Program-made: the position numbers and the translations under genes
In this document: positions 1 through 10,924 of the stretch, piece after piece
How the letters are laid out: each line of letters opens with the position of its first letter
Numbering within the stretch: the stretch's first letter is position 1
Notes under the pieces: generated by a model
Seen by the model: only the letters and a program-made list of their open reading frames with translations
Told to the model about the DNA's origin: nothing
Database searches by the model: none
Assembly: GCA_020137815.1 (NCBI GenBank)
Contig: CM035355.1
Coordinates: forward strand, 372,001 to 436,000
From: Hormiphora californensis
Lineage: Eukaryota > Ctenophora > Tentaculata > Cydippida > Pleurobrachiidae
DNA length: 64,000 bases
Reading direction: 5' to 3'

Positions 1-1205
1 CCGCTGTTACATTCTCTGGGCTCCCCTGGCAGTAGGACCTCATCTTTACTCAATGGGTCCTTTAAATGTCCTTTGGATTACAATGAAAAAAAAAAACAAA
101 AGGAGACGCCCCTAAACTACTGAAGCACCGAGGATAACCAACTGACTGCCATGGCGGTAAGCAGAATAAATTAAGAACTAAAAACCCTACTAATATTTGT
201 AGAGGACTTGAATCATGAAATTCTCCTCACTGCTGCGCCTCCAAAGGCGTTTGCTCTTAGTGCGATTCTCGGGACTGGTTTGGATTTTTGGTTTCTTTGT
301 TCTTTCAACAAACCAATTATACCTATCTGAATGCGCTCTTCATGCTTTACATTCCTCAGTTGCCCACAGGTTGTTTTTAATGTTATTTCTCTTTACTGTT
401 GATCTGGTAGAACCACGGGACAGTTTAGTGTTTATTTGGCAGCGAAACCATTTTCAATTGAATGATCACCCACTCTCCCTTGTAACGCAGTTACCCCTTC
501 CCTTGCCGGCGGGAAGTGTGACTGTCTTCGAACTCCCCCTACAGCTATGTACCTGATCCAATCCCCTCACGCGTCTTGATCGCATGACACGATCGCACCC
601 TCCAGGGTATCAATGACCTGGATAATTCATGGAGCTTGGAACAAGGAGTTTCGCAAGACTGGAGGAAGAGTGGAATGCTCGAGCACAACTACGTGCAATC
701 TCCCCATGATGTCAACCACCATCAATACACCATCCCAAAACACTTACCTAGAAACCTCTCGAACTTTCTGTTTGAAACTGTTCACTGTAAATCTGCCAAC
801 AAAGCGACTCACCGAATACAAGCCCAGAGGAGGTTGAAACAGGGACTGTGTGTCTACTGTGGGACTTAAACTCTTGGACGTTTTCCCATAAAAACTCCAC
901 AGATAAACATATATGTGAGCATTCGAAACAAGCCATTTGATCTAAGACAATTTCGAGGATAATAACACTTTTTTGCTATTTGACAATTCCATATTATTAT
1001 TGTTCCTTTTTGAATGTTAGTTCCTCAACAAATGAATCTGCTGTGGTTCTGTGTACTAGCATAAAATAGCATCTCCAAAGTAAACCGTGTGGAGAGACGG
1101 TGCATTGCATTGCATTGTCATGGGGCAGACCGCGAATTAGGTATACCCATTGATTTTCTGAGCGTGCCCGGCGACCCGATCTTTTCAAAGTATGGATGTG
1201 ATGAG
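1..1205 (+). pseudogene. Decayed 3' end of an adhesion GPCR gene (inverted paralogue of the gene at 12.0-14.4 kb)
   Basis: The first 1.2 kb read on the + strand match the reverse complement of 11.66-14.41 kb: the TM5 exon with its donor GCGGTAAGC (about 1-165), the TM6/TM7 exon (about 225-365, the WIFGFF motif is legible), and the TM7/C-tail exon (about 615-840). It is broken relative to the other copy. The acceptor before the TM6 exon has lost its CAG. One A is missing from a run at about 243, shifting the frame before WIFGFF, and an extra base near 617 shifts the TM7 exon. The copy runs off the left edge, so more exons may lie outside. It lacks both transposons present in the other copy. 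I read it as an inverted segmental duplicate that has become a pseudogene; sequencing errors could mimic some of the frameshifts. Confidence 0.8.
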
Positions 1206-1479
1206 AGTAGAGAGGAAGAAAAACGCTAGAACATAAAACGAAAGATCATTCCAACCATCATTGCATGTGGATATTTTCCATCTCTGAAGAGAAAAGTACC
1301 TTGCAAAAAAGTACACCAATATGGCTGAAAATATGGCCTGGTGTGTTCTGACGCGAAGTCTAAAAACCCAAAGTCCAAAAGCGACTTGAAAAGCACTGTG
1401 AAAGGGGTCTGCAGAGTGCAGTGGCACATGTCAAAAACTCGACACAGCCTTTCTTTCCTCACCATTTAAAACCGACAAC

Positions 1480-1960
1480 ACCTCACAGTTTTGGCTCAAT
1501 CTAAAGTTTTATCTGTCGAAATATCAAGCAAGCCCTACGCCCAACCCCACCCTACCTAGCCCTAACCCTAACCCCACTTTAGCCCTACCCTAAAAACACC
1601 GTGATTGTGGACCTCAAAACATCGGGCCCGTTTTACGATCTGGGTGTTTGGAGCCTGTTTTAGCAGGTGCGCGCCTCCAAAAATTTGATTCACTAAAAAT
1701 GGCTCTAACCGCCAAACCACTCACAACCGTTTTGGCTGATTCCAAAGTTTCTGTGTAGGGCAATATCAGGCCTAACTCCCAACCCAACCCCAACCCAACC
1801 CTACACCCTACTTTATAGGGCCCTAACTACTCTAAACACCTTTGTCGCACTCTCCCAAAACACCCAATTTTAACAGCTGGCCCAAAACTCGGAAAACGTT
1901 AAAATCTGGGTGCCTTCCTTGCTAACAATTGTCATCGATTTTGGGCGGTCTCGAGACGTT
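1480..1960 (-). repeat. Dispersed repeat family R1 with telomere-like core, inverted copy
   Basis: Contains CCCTAACCCTAACCCC-type tracts next to a conserved body (AACCGCCAAACCACTCA, then CCCAGAT/ATCTGGGTG segments). The same body occurs in the opposite orientation at 8.38-8.64 kb and twice at 36.0-36.96 kb. No coding frame is seen. Family identity is unknown. Confidence 0.6.
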
Positions 1961-2555
1961 GTTAGTGCTGTTGTTAGGGTCGGGTAGGGTTTTGTTTGGG
2001 TTATCGGTTAGGGCTAAATCGATTCTCTTCAGATAGTTATACGGCACCAATTTATCCCAAAGTTCCACAACAATTAATTATATAACTTCGTCCCGCTCTG
2101 TACACCATACCTAATAAAGTGATACAAGGCTGAAGGTGAAAATATTACATTTCACATCAGCGTGTCCTAAAGCGGTTTAATACAAACTTAGAGACAGTGA
2201 ATAACCAATCCTAGTAGCATTAGATTCACAAAATACGAGGAACAATGGGTTATAGGACAACAGGTAACACTAACAAAACAACGAGACAACATAAAAACCA
2301 GATTAAACAGAATACACAATCCACGACGCAAAACACACCATCAGCAGTCAATACAAAACGTTTAATACCAAAAAACATACTCACCCGGTACAAACCATTC
2401 ACACAGACAACACAGACAAATCACAAACACATACACACAGATTCGGTAATAACATAAATAAATTAGCTTGTCTTCAAACACCCTCACTGAGAAGTCCTTT
2501 GACAAGAACCGTGTTATTTACTACTCACATCGGCTGGTGGTCTGTCTCGTGGCTA
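1961..2555. other. Non-genic spacer
   Basis: Mostly A/C-rich low-complexity sequence (about 2245-2460). I see no gene, RNA or clear element. Confidence 0.5.
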
Positions 2556-2725
2556 AGCCGTTTGAAAAAAGTCGGTCTGGAATAAAAGTGTACTCTTTTT
2601 TGGTAGCGCGCGCTGTAAACTCGGCTGAAAGGCACCCAGATAATAATCTTGGCCTATGCTACAAAGGCCGCCGCGGAAACCGCGCGCACTTGGGGTCTGC
2701 AGCTGCAGCCAATTATAAATCGCGT
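2556..2725 (+). repeat. Dispersed repeat R2
   Basis: The stretch from GTTTGAAAAAAGTCGGT to about 2725 (AAAAGTGTACTC, then a run ending in GGCACCCAGAT) recurs at about 38.38-38.48 kb in the same orientation. It resembles the end of the R1 family. Confidence 0.45.
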
Positions 2726-2795
2726 CGCGCCAAAACATCCAGATTTTCACGTTTGCTGTGAAAGAGATTTTATTTAATTTTTTCTGGCATGTAAA

Positions 2796-2927
2796 TGTAA
2801 GCGAAACAACACGAACTGGCTTGCGTTCCCCGTAACGTTTCGCGCATGTGAATCTCTCCGGTGAGAGTCGTCAGATGCCGCAACGAATGCCCGACGCGCA
2901 GCCAGTTCGTTGTTGTTTTCGCTTACA
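2796..2927. mobile_element. Small hairpin MITE
   Basis: Imperfect terminal inverted repeats: it opens with TGTAAGCGAAACAACACGAA and closes with TTCGTTGTTGTTTTCGCTTACA-like sequence. About 130 bp and no coding capacity. No target-site duplication could be assigned with confidence. Confidence 0.5.
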
Positions 2928-3277
2928 CTTTATAATTCTATTTTGCGGGTTATGTGGGGGTAAATGGGGTGCGCGGCGTCGTTTGTTTCGATTTGCCGTC
3001 TGAAGAGCCGTGCGCGTTTTTAGATTTTTGGAAAATTTTATATTTTTTTTTCGATTTGAATTCCTAGCTCAATTTGAACCTTTGGGCATGGCGCTGGCAG
3101 CCCCAATGTGCGCGCGTTTCCACGGCTTTTAGGGCCAGACATAGGCAAATTTGACCAGACTTTTTAACAAAAGGTGCATTTTTTAAAAAAGTGTGGCATT
3201 GTTGTTTTGACTTTGTTTTTCAAGAACGACTTCCAACCACATAAAGACCTTCGGAAGGCGATTTATGATCTCTCCCG
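2928..3277. other. Non-genic spacer
   Basis: Nothing recognisable beyond A/T runs and short CG-rich words shared with the R1/R2 repeats. Confidence 0.4.
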
Positions 3278-3384
3278 TCATTGATAGAGTAAAAATGTCC
3301 AAGCAAAGAACAGTCCTATGGTAATGGCGATGATGATGATGATGATTGGGTTTGTTCCTTGACCGTCAGGCCCTATTTGGAATT
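3278..3384 (-). CDS. Possible terminal exon encoding a membrane anchor
   Basis: On the minus strand an acceptor-like TTTTTGCCAG at 3385 opens a 35-codon frame. It begins FQIGPDGQGTNP, continues into a hydrophobic run (six Ile, then AITIGLFFAWTFLLY) and stops at TGA 3278-3280. That would suit a type I membrane protein with almost no cytoplasmic tail. No upstream exon could be linked to it, and the six ATC codons may simply be a microsatellite. Treat it as a weak candidate. Confidence 0.2.
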
Positions 3385-3820
3385 CTGGCAAAAAGAGTGC
3401 ATTTATGGCGTCTGGGAGTACTAAACTTTGGCAGTTACTATACAATTGATGAAAGAGTGTTGAGTTGGAGGTGTTATGTGAATAAAAGGTTTGTTCTAGG
3501 TATGGCTTCAAGCCACGGCATCTCTTTTCATTTCCTTCCCCCTTTCCTGTCAGCACGGTCTACTGACAAGTGTCAAAATGGGTAATGGGCTACCAAAACG
3601 AATTTCTATTACACCAAATCCCTGCAGGAGTACCTCTACTATTAAAATGTGGCCACCAAACCGGGCACCGAGATTACGATGGTGTGTTATCCACAGTCAC
3701 ACTGAGTGTTCGACTACCACATGCGGCAATGGTACCAGTCCCACTTCTCCGGTTGACCTCAATCTGAGTTCTCCATGATAGGTTATGTGTGTTATGCGTA
3801 CAGCTACCCCAAGCGCCACC
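3385..3820. other. Non-genic spacer
   Basis: No supported gene. Short frames exist on both strands without coding signature. Confidence 0.4.
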
Positions 3821-4970
3821 TACCCCTCCTTCCCTTCCCTTCCCTTCCCTTCCCTTCCTTCCTTCTTGCCCTTCCCTTCCCTTCCCTTCCCTTCCCTTCC
3901 CTCCTCGTCCCTTCCTTCATTCCCTTCCCTTCCTCTTCCCTTCCCTCCCTTCCCTCCCTTCCCTTCCCTTCCCTCGTCCCTTCCCTTCCCTTCCCATTCC
4001 CTTCCCTTCCCTTCCCTTCCCTTCCCCTTCCCTTCCCTTCCCTTCCCTTCCCTCCCTTCCCTTCCCTTCCCTTCCCTCCCCTTCCCTTCCCTTCCCTTCC
4101 TCCCTTCCCTTCCCGTCCCTTCCCTTCCCTTCCCTTTCCCTCTCCCTCCGTTCCCTTCCCTGCCCTTCCTCTCCTTCCCGTCTCCCTTCCCTTCCCTTCC
4201 TCCTTCCCTTCCCTTCCCTTTCCCTTCCTGTCCTTCCCTTCCGTTCCCGTCCCTTCCCTTTCCCTTCCCTTCCCTTCCTTCCCTTCCCTTCCCTTCCCTT
4301 CCCTTCCCTTCCCTTCCTCTCCTATCCTCCCTTCCGCTTCCTTCCGCTTCCTTCGCCTTCTTCCCTTCTCTTCCCCCCCTTCTCTTCCCTTCTCGCTCTG
4401 TCTCTCCCTTTCTCTGTGCCCTTCTCTTCCTTCTCGTTCCCTCTCTTCCTTCTCTGGCTCCGTCTTCTTGTCCCTTCTCTCCCCTTCTTCTTCCCTTCTG
4501 CTTTCTGTCTCACCTTCTCTCCCTTCTCTTCCCTTTCTCTTCCCCTTCTCTTCCCTTCGCTTCTCTTCCCTTCTTTCTTTCTCGTTGCCTTCTGCTTTCT
4601 TCTTTCTCGTCTCTTCCACGTTTCTCTTCTCGATCTTCTCTATTTTTCCTTCTCTTCCCGTTCGTTCCTTCTCTTTCCGCCCTCTCATTCTTTTTTTACT
4701 CTCCTTCTTTGCGTCTTTGCTTCACTGGAATCTTCCTCCACCTTCTCTTCTCGGTCCTTTCTTCCTTCTTTGATATTCCTCATCTATGGGTACTTAATGC
4801 CTTCCTTCTTTCCGTACCTTCTAGATCCGGTGGTTTCGAAGTTTGTCACTCTTCCTTCTTCATTCTTTCTGATCGTCTTAGTTCTGTCCTCTCTTCCAAT
4901 CCTAGCCTTCTCTCTTACTCTTGCCCTTCGCGCCCTTGGATCTTCCTTTCTACCCCTCGACTGACTTAAT
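3821..4970. repeat. CCCTT pentanucleotide satellite decaying into CTTCT-rich sequence
   Basis: From 3821 to about 4320 the plus strand is nearly pure CCCTT units with occasional CTCCC variants. From 4320 to 4970 the array degenerates progressively into C/T-rich sequence. The long proline-serine-leucine frames on the plus strand and glycine-arginine-glutamate frames on the minus strand are consequences of the repeat. The strand asymmetry (pyrimidine on one strand, purine on the other) is triplex-prone. Confidence 0.95.
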
Positions 4971-6195
4971 TACGATCTCTTACTTCGGCCTTCTCTGCTT
5001 GTCGTCCTTCCTCTTCTTGTATCCCTGCCTAGTGTATGGCATTACCCCCGATCGAAGGCAATACAAAGCGATACGTCTTGCTAGACTCTTCATTTCTATA
5101 TACTCCGAATCTTAATAGTCTAAGTCCTCCCATAACTCGTGTCTGTACTCTTCCCTCTCTCCCTTCTCGGTCCAGTATACTTATTCATCATTGCTCATCG
5201 AATGACACTTCCATTCTTCTAATAGCCGGATACGTGTCTCTTCCACTGTGACTTCCGGGGTACTCACATTTTAGTCCCATCATTCGTCTTGGCCTCCATC
5301 AGTTCTCTATCTCTGCGATTCCAGCGTTGCAAATTCTCTAGACGGATATTTCCTCGTTCCATCAGGTCTCTCTCGTGGTGTCGTTCATCAGTGACTATCG
5401 ATGTGATCATCTTGCCTCGTTTCTGGTTTCTGTTCAGTAAGTCAGTCAATCCTTCTCGTTGATCATCAGTTTTCCACCCAGAGATTACTATGGCGTATGG
5501 CACCCTAATCCTGTGCCCATCTCGGACATTCTTCTGCATGTAGGCCTGCTTTGCTGCACTACCTGTAGTCTGTGGGTATTCGCGTGAAATCGGGGGCGCT
5601 TAGATAGTCTAGTAACTCGGTGAGCAGATGTCTCCGTTCTCCCTTTCATTTCTGAGGCTTCCTAGTTCATTCAAGGATTGTCCTGGAACCCCTGTCTTGT
5701 AACGTCTGCCAGAACTGATTGTCTACAGAATTGATGGTCTGTAGTTGCCCTGATGCTAGTTCTCTAGTATGTTCCCAGGCGTCCCTTATCTCGTGTATCC
5801 AATTCCGATCACATTGCACGTTAGATCGAGTCACATGGCAATGCTCGTTCTCTTTGCCTCTGGCGCATCGCTTCTAAATAGCATTTTCTGCTTTGACCAC
5901 AGGGTAGTGGCACCTTCTATCTAGCCGAACTTCTCGTTCTCTGACCTATCTACTTTCTCCTTTCGGGTGGCTTACCCGTTCTCTTGCTTCTTGAACGGCT
6001 TTGATGACCTGCTGGTATCTTCCTTTTATCCCCGTGTCGCAAATGACTCATTCTTTCCTGTGAGTTCTCTTGCTTTCTTCCTTCTCTAGTTCCCTTCATC
6101 TGCTCTTGTCGTCCTTATCCTTGCCTTCTCCCTTCTCTTGCTTCTCAACTTATCTGAGCTTCCTCCTCCTTCTTCCCTTCTCTTTCCGCTTCTCT
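4971..6195. other. Pyrimidine-biased non-genic sequence
   Basis: C/T-biased but no longer repetitive, probably the fully decayed edge of the satellite. A 91-codon minus frame at 5264-5539 has no recognisable domain and I do not call it a gene. Confidence 0.4.
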
Positions 6196-6925
6196 TCCCT
6201 TCTCTTCCTCCTAATCATTCTCCCTAAATTCTCCCTAAATTCTCCCTAAATCCTCCCAAATTTATCCCTAATTTATTCCTAATTTATTCCTAATTTATCC
6301 CTAATTTAATCCCTAATTCTCCTATTCTCCCTACAATTCTCCCCTAAATTCTCCCTAAATTCTCCCTAATTTCTCCCTAATTTATTCCTAATTTATTCCT
6401 AATTTATATCCCTAATTTATCCTTGCCTTGTTCGACCCTCCCTCCCCCCGCCAAAAAAACAAATTCTCCCTAATTCTCCTAAATTCACCTAAATCTCCCT
6501 AAATTCTCCCTTAGTTATCCCAATATTTACCTAATTTATTCCTAATTTATCCTAATTTATCCCTAATTCCCCTAAATTCTCCCTAAATTCTCCCTAAATT
6601 CTCCCTAATTTATTCCTAATTTATTCCTAATTTATCCCTAATTTATCCCTAATTTATCCCTAATTTATCCCTAATTTATCCTTGCCTTGTTCGACCCTCC
6701 CTCCCTTATAAAATAAAATAAAAAGGTTTGAACAAAACAAATTTATCCCTAAATTCTCCCTAAATTCTCCCTAAATTCTTCCTAAACTCTCCCTAAATTC
6801 TCCCTAAATTCTCCCTAAATTCTCCCTAAATTCTCTCTAATTTATCCCTAATTTATTCCTAATTTATCCCTAATTTCCCCTAATTTCTCCCTAATTTCTC
6901 CCTAATTTCCCCTAATTTGGTAACT
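6196..6925. repeat. A/T-rich 11-bp tandem array (CTCCCTAAATT / TCCCTAATTTA)
   Basis: Alternating blocks of two related 11-mers (CTCCCTAAATT and TCCCTAATTTA, with TTCCTAATTTA variants) fill the interval. Two near-identical interruptions (TCCTTGCCTTGTTCGACCCT at about 6420 and 6677) show higher-order duplication of about 257 bp. Confidence 0.9.
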
Positions 6926-6966
6926 TCTTCTGTTATTGTAACCCCTAATCCCCAATTCCCTTTTTA

Positions 6967-7367
6967 GGTGTGATTGGAGGAGTGATGACTGTAATCCTTT
7001 AAATTGTTGGACAGGAAAACACAGCTATATATACCGCAAAGTGATGGAGCACATCTTGGTCCAGATAGATCAGCCATCGGGTGTATCTTTTGCCCAGCTT
7101 ATTACACTGTTTACTTCAATGGACTATTTTTTAATTTTTATAAATGTGTGGTGGGGGGAGGGCTCCCGTATTAAAACCTTATTTCCGAGAGTGCTCGGAT
7201 GTACATTAATAAATACGCTCTCTGTCGCCAAAAGTACACTGTGCTATAAGGCACTTAAAACAACCAATTACTTCAGTAGTGTCCTCTCTCTCAGTCTTCC
7301 TCTGAACCCTCGAGGTGAAAGAGTGACACTCCTCGCCATGGAAAAAGATAATCTCAAGCGAATTTAA
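6967..7367 (+). CDS. Unrecognised open frame after an acceptor-like site
   Basis: CCAATTCCCTTTTTAG at 6951-6966 looks like a 3' splice site and is followed by an open frame of about 130 codons ending at 7367. It begins with a cysteine cluster (CDWRSDDCNPLNCW) that then runs into sequence with no recognisable domain. I recognise no family. It may be chance; no upstream exon was found. Confidence 0.15.
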
Positions 7368-8379
7368 CTCACAATCTTTGTATCTTTGTTCCGCAAGAAG
7401 CGGGAGAATTCTCTCTTGTATATAAATGATGATGTTTTAAATTGTTTATGTTTTAATATATTTGCAGTGTTTACCATTTTATTATCCATATCAGTTTAAG
7501 TTATTGGTAAACAAATACAAAGAATAGTGTCGTTGAATAATTAAAACATGTGTGTAGATAAATCTGTCTTTCTCTCTGTCTCTCCCTACCCCTCTACCTC
7601 TCCTCTCTCACCCTCTTACTCGATTTCTATCTCCATCAAACATGTTTTAAACTGTGAGTTTGATATCGGATTACTGAAAACCTTGGAAATGGTCATGAAA
7701 TGAGGAAGAAATTATCAAACATGATTTAGACTATAATTGCCAGTGCTCTGTCTGGGTGAAATCTGTCCAAAATGAGGTCTACTTACCTTGCGCGCGATAT
7801 TCATAGGTCTTGCGCGTGATGAAAGTAAGCATTGTTATCGTTCTAAAAAGACGCGCCTCCATGCAAAGTGCCCTAGGCTCAAAAGCCTAATTTGGAACCT
7901 ATTTTGATCAAATTTTAAACTGTATCTTGTGAACACATGAATTTAAAACACTAAGGTTTTTACTAGACTCAAATCCGATCTATCAATCAGAAATGAGAGG
8001 CATTTGTCCGTTTAACTGGCAAACAGGGGTTTAATTGGCTTCATTAGTCATTTGACCCGGGTACAAACACTTTTTGAAAAAAATTTTTCCACATGCTGTT
8101 CATAAACTGCCCTTCTTCACTTCTGAATAGGTCACAAAAACGTGCCTTTTTGGGGGGGTATTTTCCCCACTAGGTGTTTAGCTCGCGGAACTGTCTATAA
8201 AATGTAACACGCGATTTAAAAATAAGAAAACGACGCAGTTTTACGCCGCGCAAATTTGAAAATATGGCTCGGCGGTGTGTTTTTGACACGAAGCGAAGTC
8301 TTGGCATGCGCTGCAGACCCCAAGTGCGCGCGTTTTCCACGGCTTCTTTAGGGCCTGTAGCATAGGCCAAAGCGAAGTC
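7368..8379. other. Non-genic spacer
   Basis: C/T-rich patch at about 7565-7635. The rest holds short CG-rich words (GCGCGCGATATTCATAGG) typical of the R1/R2 neighbourhood. No gene or RNA seen. Confidence 0.4.
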
Positions 8380-8640
8380 TAAAAAACCCGGCCAGCGTTA
8401 AAATCTGGGTGTTTTGGGAGTGCTGACAAACGGTTTTTAGGGTTAGGGCTAAAGTAGGGTTAGGGTTAGGGTTGGGGTTAGGCCTTGACATTCCCTACCA
8501 GAAAAACTTTGAATCAGCCAAAACGGTTGAGTGGTTTGGCGGTTAGAGCCATTTTAGTGAATCAACTTTTTTGGCAACGCGCACCTGTAAACAGGCCTCC
8601 AAACACCCAGATCGTAACGGCGCCCTAAAAACCCTAAACC
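8380..8640 (+). repeat. Repeat R1, copy with telomere-like core
   Basis: Carries GGGTTAGGGCTAAAGTAGGG, then TTAGGGTTAGGGTTGGGG, GGCCTTGACATTCCCTACC and GGTTGAGTGGTTTGGCGGTT, in the same order as the two copies at 36.0-36.96 kb and inverted relative to 1.48-1.96 kb. Confidence 0.7.
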
Positions 8641-9017
8641 CTTTTTTAAAAGTCCAAAATTGAAACTTAAAAGGCGCTGCGACAAACTCGACAGCATTTT
8701 TGACCTCAAAATTTGAGGTATCTCATCAGGGGGTTTAGCGATGACTGCGGAAAGTTTCACATAACCAAAATGGAGACCTTTTTAGCTTGGGTGTTTGTGC
8801 GGGAAAGACGGAAGTGAACTATGAATCGCTTTCCAATATGCCATTACCCCCGTACTCCGCAACTTATTTGGGTTAGTTAATGATGTACTCGATACTATTA
8901 GCCAAAGGAGCTTGTTCGGCAGATGGTTCGAAGCAAAGGCGGAATCGCGGGTCATTTTTATCTAAATTCTAAATTCTAATTTCTAATCATTTATCCAGCT
9001 TAGTTGTAAATGTTGTT
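8641..9017. other. Upstream region of the 9.0-10.6 kb gene pair
   Basis: Non-repetitive from about 8770. TTCTAATTTCTAATCATTTATCCAG ends at about 8999, just before the first ATG: an A/T-pyrimidine tract plus CAG that resembles a 3' splice site. No TATA or other promoter element is clear. Confidence 0.35.
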
Positions 9018-9812
9018 ATGATATTCAAAAGTAGGATCCTTCAAATTTCTTATCTTGGACGATACACGCTTTCCACAAGACCAAATCCCAGACGTCCATC
9101 GCCCCTGAAATCCGTCAAACATTCAAGCCGAAATGAGATCTTCAGCTCTGGCAAAGGGATGGAGAGTAAAATGTTACAAAAACTGCACACTGGTTCAAAA
9201 ATTGCCAGTGCCGTCTTTCTGCCTCAATTTGCTCTTAACTTGACCATCGGTGTGCCTTACTTGGATTATTTCCACTACAGCACTGTGCCAGCACTGATCA
9301 TATGTGGCTTGTTCACACATCCCTTCTCCGTTTACCTCGGCTCATGGACGGTCAAGGAGCTCAACTGTGATCCGGGAATGAAAACTGTTTCCATGGTAAC
9401 CCACGCTGGTAACAGTTATCCTGACATTCCTGTAACAGCCTGCCAGTTCAGCGCCGCCAAAAACAGTTTAACGATAGACAACAATGTATTCAACTTCCAC
9501 AAAACAGGTGTGTTTGTTCCAACAAGACTGAAACTCTTCGAGCAGAGGGCATCGTCGGGCAGTGTCCCACACTCCATCGATATTTCGACACTGACAATTG
9601 TACAGCAAATGTTCAACATGCAGTATTGGTACATGGTAGCGGGGACATGTCTCGTTCTCGCTCTCACGTATCTATACTCCGGGTACACAGACGGGCTTTA
9701 CGTGTGGTGGAATGTATCCAGTTTTATGCAAATGAAAGTGCTCGGGTTTAGCACCCTCGAGGACAAGTTGAGTCATTTAAAGTTGGAAAAAAATGCCGCA
9801 GAAGTAGAATGA
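9018..9812 (+). CDS. Putative mitochondrial inner-membrane protein (TMEM70/TMEM186/TMEM223-like)
   Basis: A 264-residue single-exon frame. Residues 1-40 are rich in Arg, Ser and Lys with almost no acidic residues, as in a mitochondrial targeting sequence. A hydrophobic pair follows at about 62-80 and 88-110, then a mixed region (about 112-176) with a short VFNFHKTGVFVPTRLKLF stretch, and a third hydrophobic segment at about 204-222. A targeting peptide, helical hairpin and small beta-rich matrix domain is the layout of the TMEM70/TMEM186/TMEM223 respiratory-complex assembly proteins; the assignment rests on layout and weak motif resemblance only. An alternative start is Met48 or Met52, but that would discard the basic N-terminus. 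PLD6, also a mitochondrial membrane protein in animals, follows 144 bp downstream on the same strand. Confidence 0.6.
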   Translation: MIFKSRILQISYLGRYTLSTRPNPRRPSPLKSVKHSSRNEIFSSGKGMESKMLQKLHTGSKIASAVFLPQFALNLTIGVPYLDYFHYSTVPALIICGLFTHPFSVYLGSWTVKELNCDPGMKTVSMVTHAGNSYPDIPVTACQFSAAKNSLTIDNNVFNFHKTGVFVPTRLKLFEQRASSGSVPHSIDISTLTIVQQMFNMQYWYMVAGTCLVLALTYLYSGYTDGLYVWWNVSSFMQMKVLGFSTLEDKLSHLKLEKNAAEVE

Positions 9813-9956
9813 GTTTCTTGTCTAATTATTTATTTGCTGTGAAGTGATTTGTAAGTTATTGAAAAGTTTTTTGCTCAAGTTGTTGTTAGATTTAACTGTT
9901 ATCACACTGTTAATTGTTACCTTACCTTCTCTTTAATCCCTCATTATTATCCCAGA

Positions 9957-10592
9957 ATGGACACTGTCTGTGTATCAGCGTCCTGTATCTCTACAACTAT
10001 CATTGCCTTTCTCGCCTACAAACTATCCCAAAAACCAAAACCTTCCCCTCCTCAACATCCCTCTACGGAGGCACTGTTCTTCCCTGATCGAGGTATCCAA
10101 TGTCCCTACTACAAAACCTCACGAGGCTGCCTCAACACCTCCTGTGAGTACCTCCATGAACCTCTCTCCCTGCCGCGGTTGTGCGAGATTCTCCGCTCAG
10201 CACAACACACCCTTGACGTGTGTATGTTTGTTATATCATCCCCTGAACTCATGAGTCTCCTCGTGCAGATCAAGGAGAGGGGTGTTAGGGTGAGATGTAT
10301 CTGTAATGCAGAGGATATTGACGGACTTCAGCCTATCAGATCAGCAGGGATCCCTTTCCGGTTTGACCGATCTGACTACCTCATGCACAACAAGTTTGTC
10401 GTGATTGATTCCCGGGCGGTAACCACGGGATCGTACAACTTTTCTCGGGGAAACGGGAACAGAGAGAATGTGATTATCAGTTATACTAGGAATGTTATTG
10501 ATGCGTACCAGGCTGAGTTTGAGGAAATGTGGCAGTTGTACAGTGGGAACGATTTTAGATATAACTGTTTTAAAGAGAAAGTGTACAGGTAG
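9957..10592 (+). CDS. PLD6: Mitochondrial cardiolipin hydrolase / piRNA nuclease PLD6 (Zucchini)
   Basis: A 211-residue intronless frame with all PLD6 hallmarks. An N-terminal hydrophobic anchor (about 5-22) would hold it in the outer mitochondrial membrane. A CCCH zinc-finger-like loop follows (C49, C58, C63, H67), then one HKD motif (H144, K146, D151, in HNKFVVID), TGSYNF at 157-162 and a following N-R-E-N. Single-HKD proteins of this family act as homodimers, and in flies and mice they cleave single-stranded RNA to make piRNA 5' ends; a cardiolipin-hydrolase activity has also been proposed. Length matches the animal family. The start is the first ATG after CATTATTATCCCAG, an acceptor-like tract one base upstream, so a spliced 5' UTR is possible. 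It lies close behind the mitochondrial-type gene. Confidence 0.93.
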   Translation: MDTVCVSASCISTTIIAFLAYKLSQKPKPSPPQHPSTEALFFPDRGIQCPYYKTSRGCLNTSCEYLHEPLSLPRLCEILRSAQHTLDVCMFVISSPELMSLLVQIKERGVRVRCICNAEDIDGLQPIRSAGIPFRFDRSDYLMHNKFVVIDSRAVTTGSYNFSRGNGNRENVIISYTRNVIDAYQAEFEEMWQLYSGNDFRYNCFKEKVYR

Positions 10593-10836
10593 TCGTTGGT
10601 TGCATTCGGACATACATTTTCAGTTTGTACCAGTTCATCTGCAATGTTTGCATGCAGTAACATGTTACATGAAACTCCCTTTTTAACCTTTTTCACGAGT
10701 TATATTGTATTTTATCTCAATTATGTTTCATTTTATAATTTTCAATGGAGTTTTTGGTTGTCTGCTTCTATGCGTTTTAAATCTGTATTACCATTCGATT
10801 TACTGTGATTAACCCCCAATTTCTTGTCCTTAGACC

Positions 10837-10924
10837 ATGAAAACTCGACGAGCCAGAAAAAAGGCATACCTGAAGGCAAAGAAAAAAGCGAAGAAAGCCA
10901 TATCTACAGCCCCCAATGTGACGC
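10837..10924 (+). CDS. Possible start of a short basic protein running into a GA microsatellite
   Basis: After TTTCTTGTCCTTAG, an acceptor-like tract, an ATG opens a frame beginning MKTRRARKKAYLKAKKKAKK. About 29 codons are non-repetitive and strongly basic; then the frame enters a GA-repeat and becomes an Arg-Glu-Gly tract. It could be the first exon of a nucleolar or ribosomal-type protein broken by microsatellite expansion, or chance. Confidence 0.2.

Noticed and set aside
3680-3778. Plus-strand TECSTTTCGNGT resembling a thrombospondin type 1 motif
   Set aside because: No tryptophan ladder, no further cysteines and an early stop; probably chance.
3775-4969. Long Pro/Ser/Leu-rich frames in three plus frames and a Gly/Arg/Glu frame on the minus strand
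   Set aside because: They follow directly from the CCCTT pentanucleotide repeat, which is open in several frames at once; not genes.
5264-5539. 91-codon minus frame with a charged, helical composition
   Set aside because: Lies in decayed pyrimidine-rich satellite flank; no domain, no partner exon.
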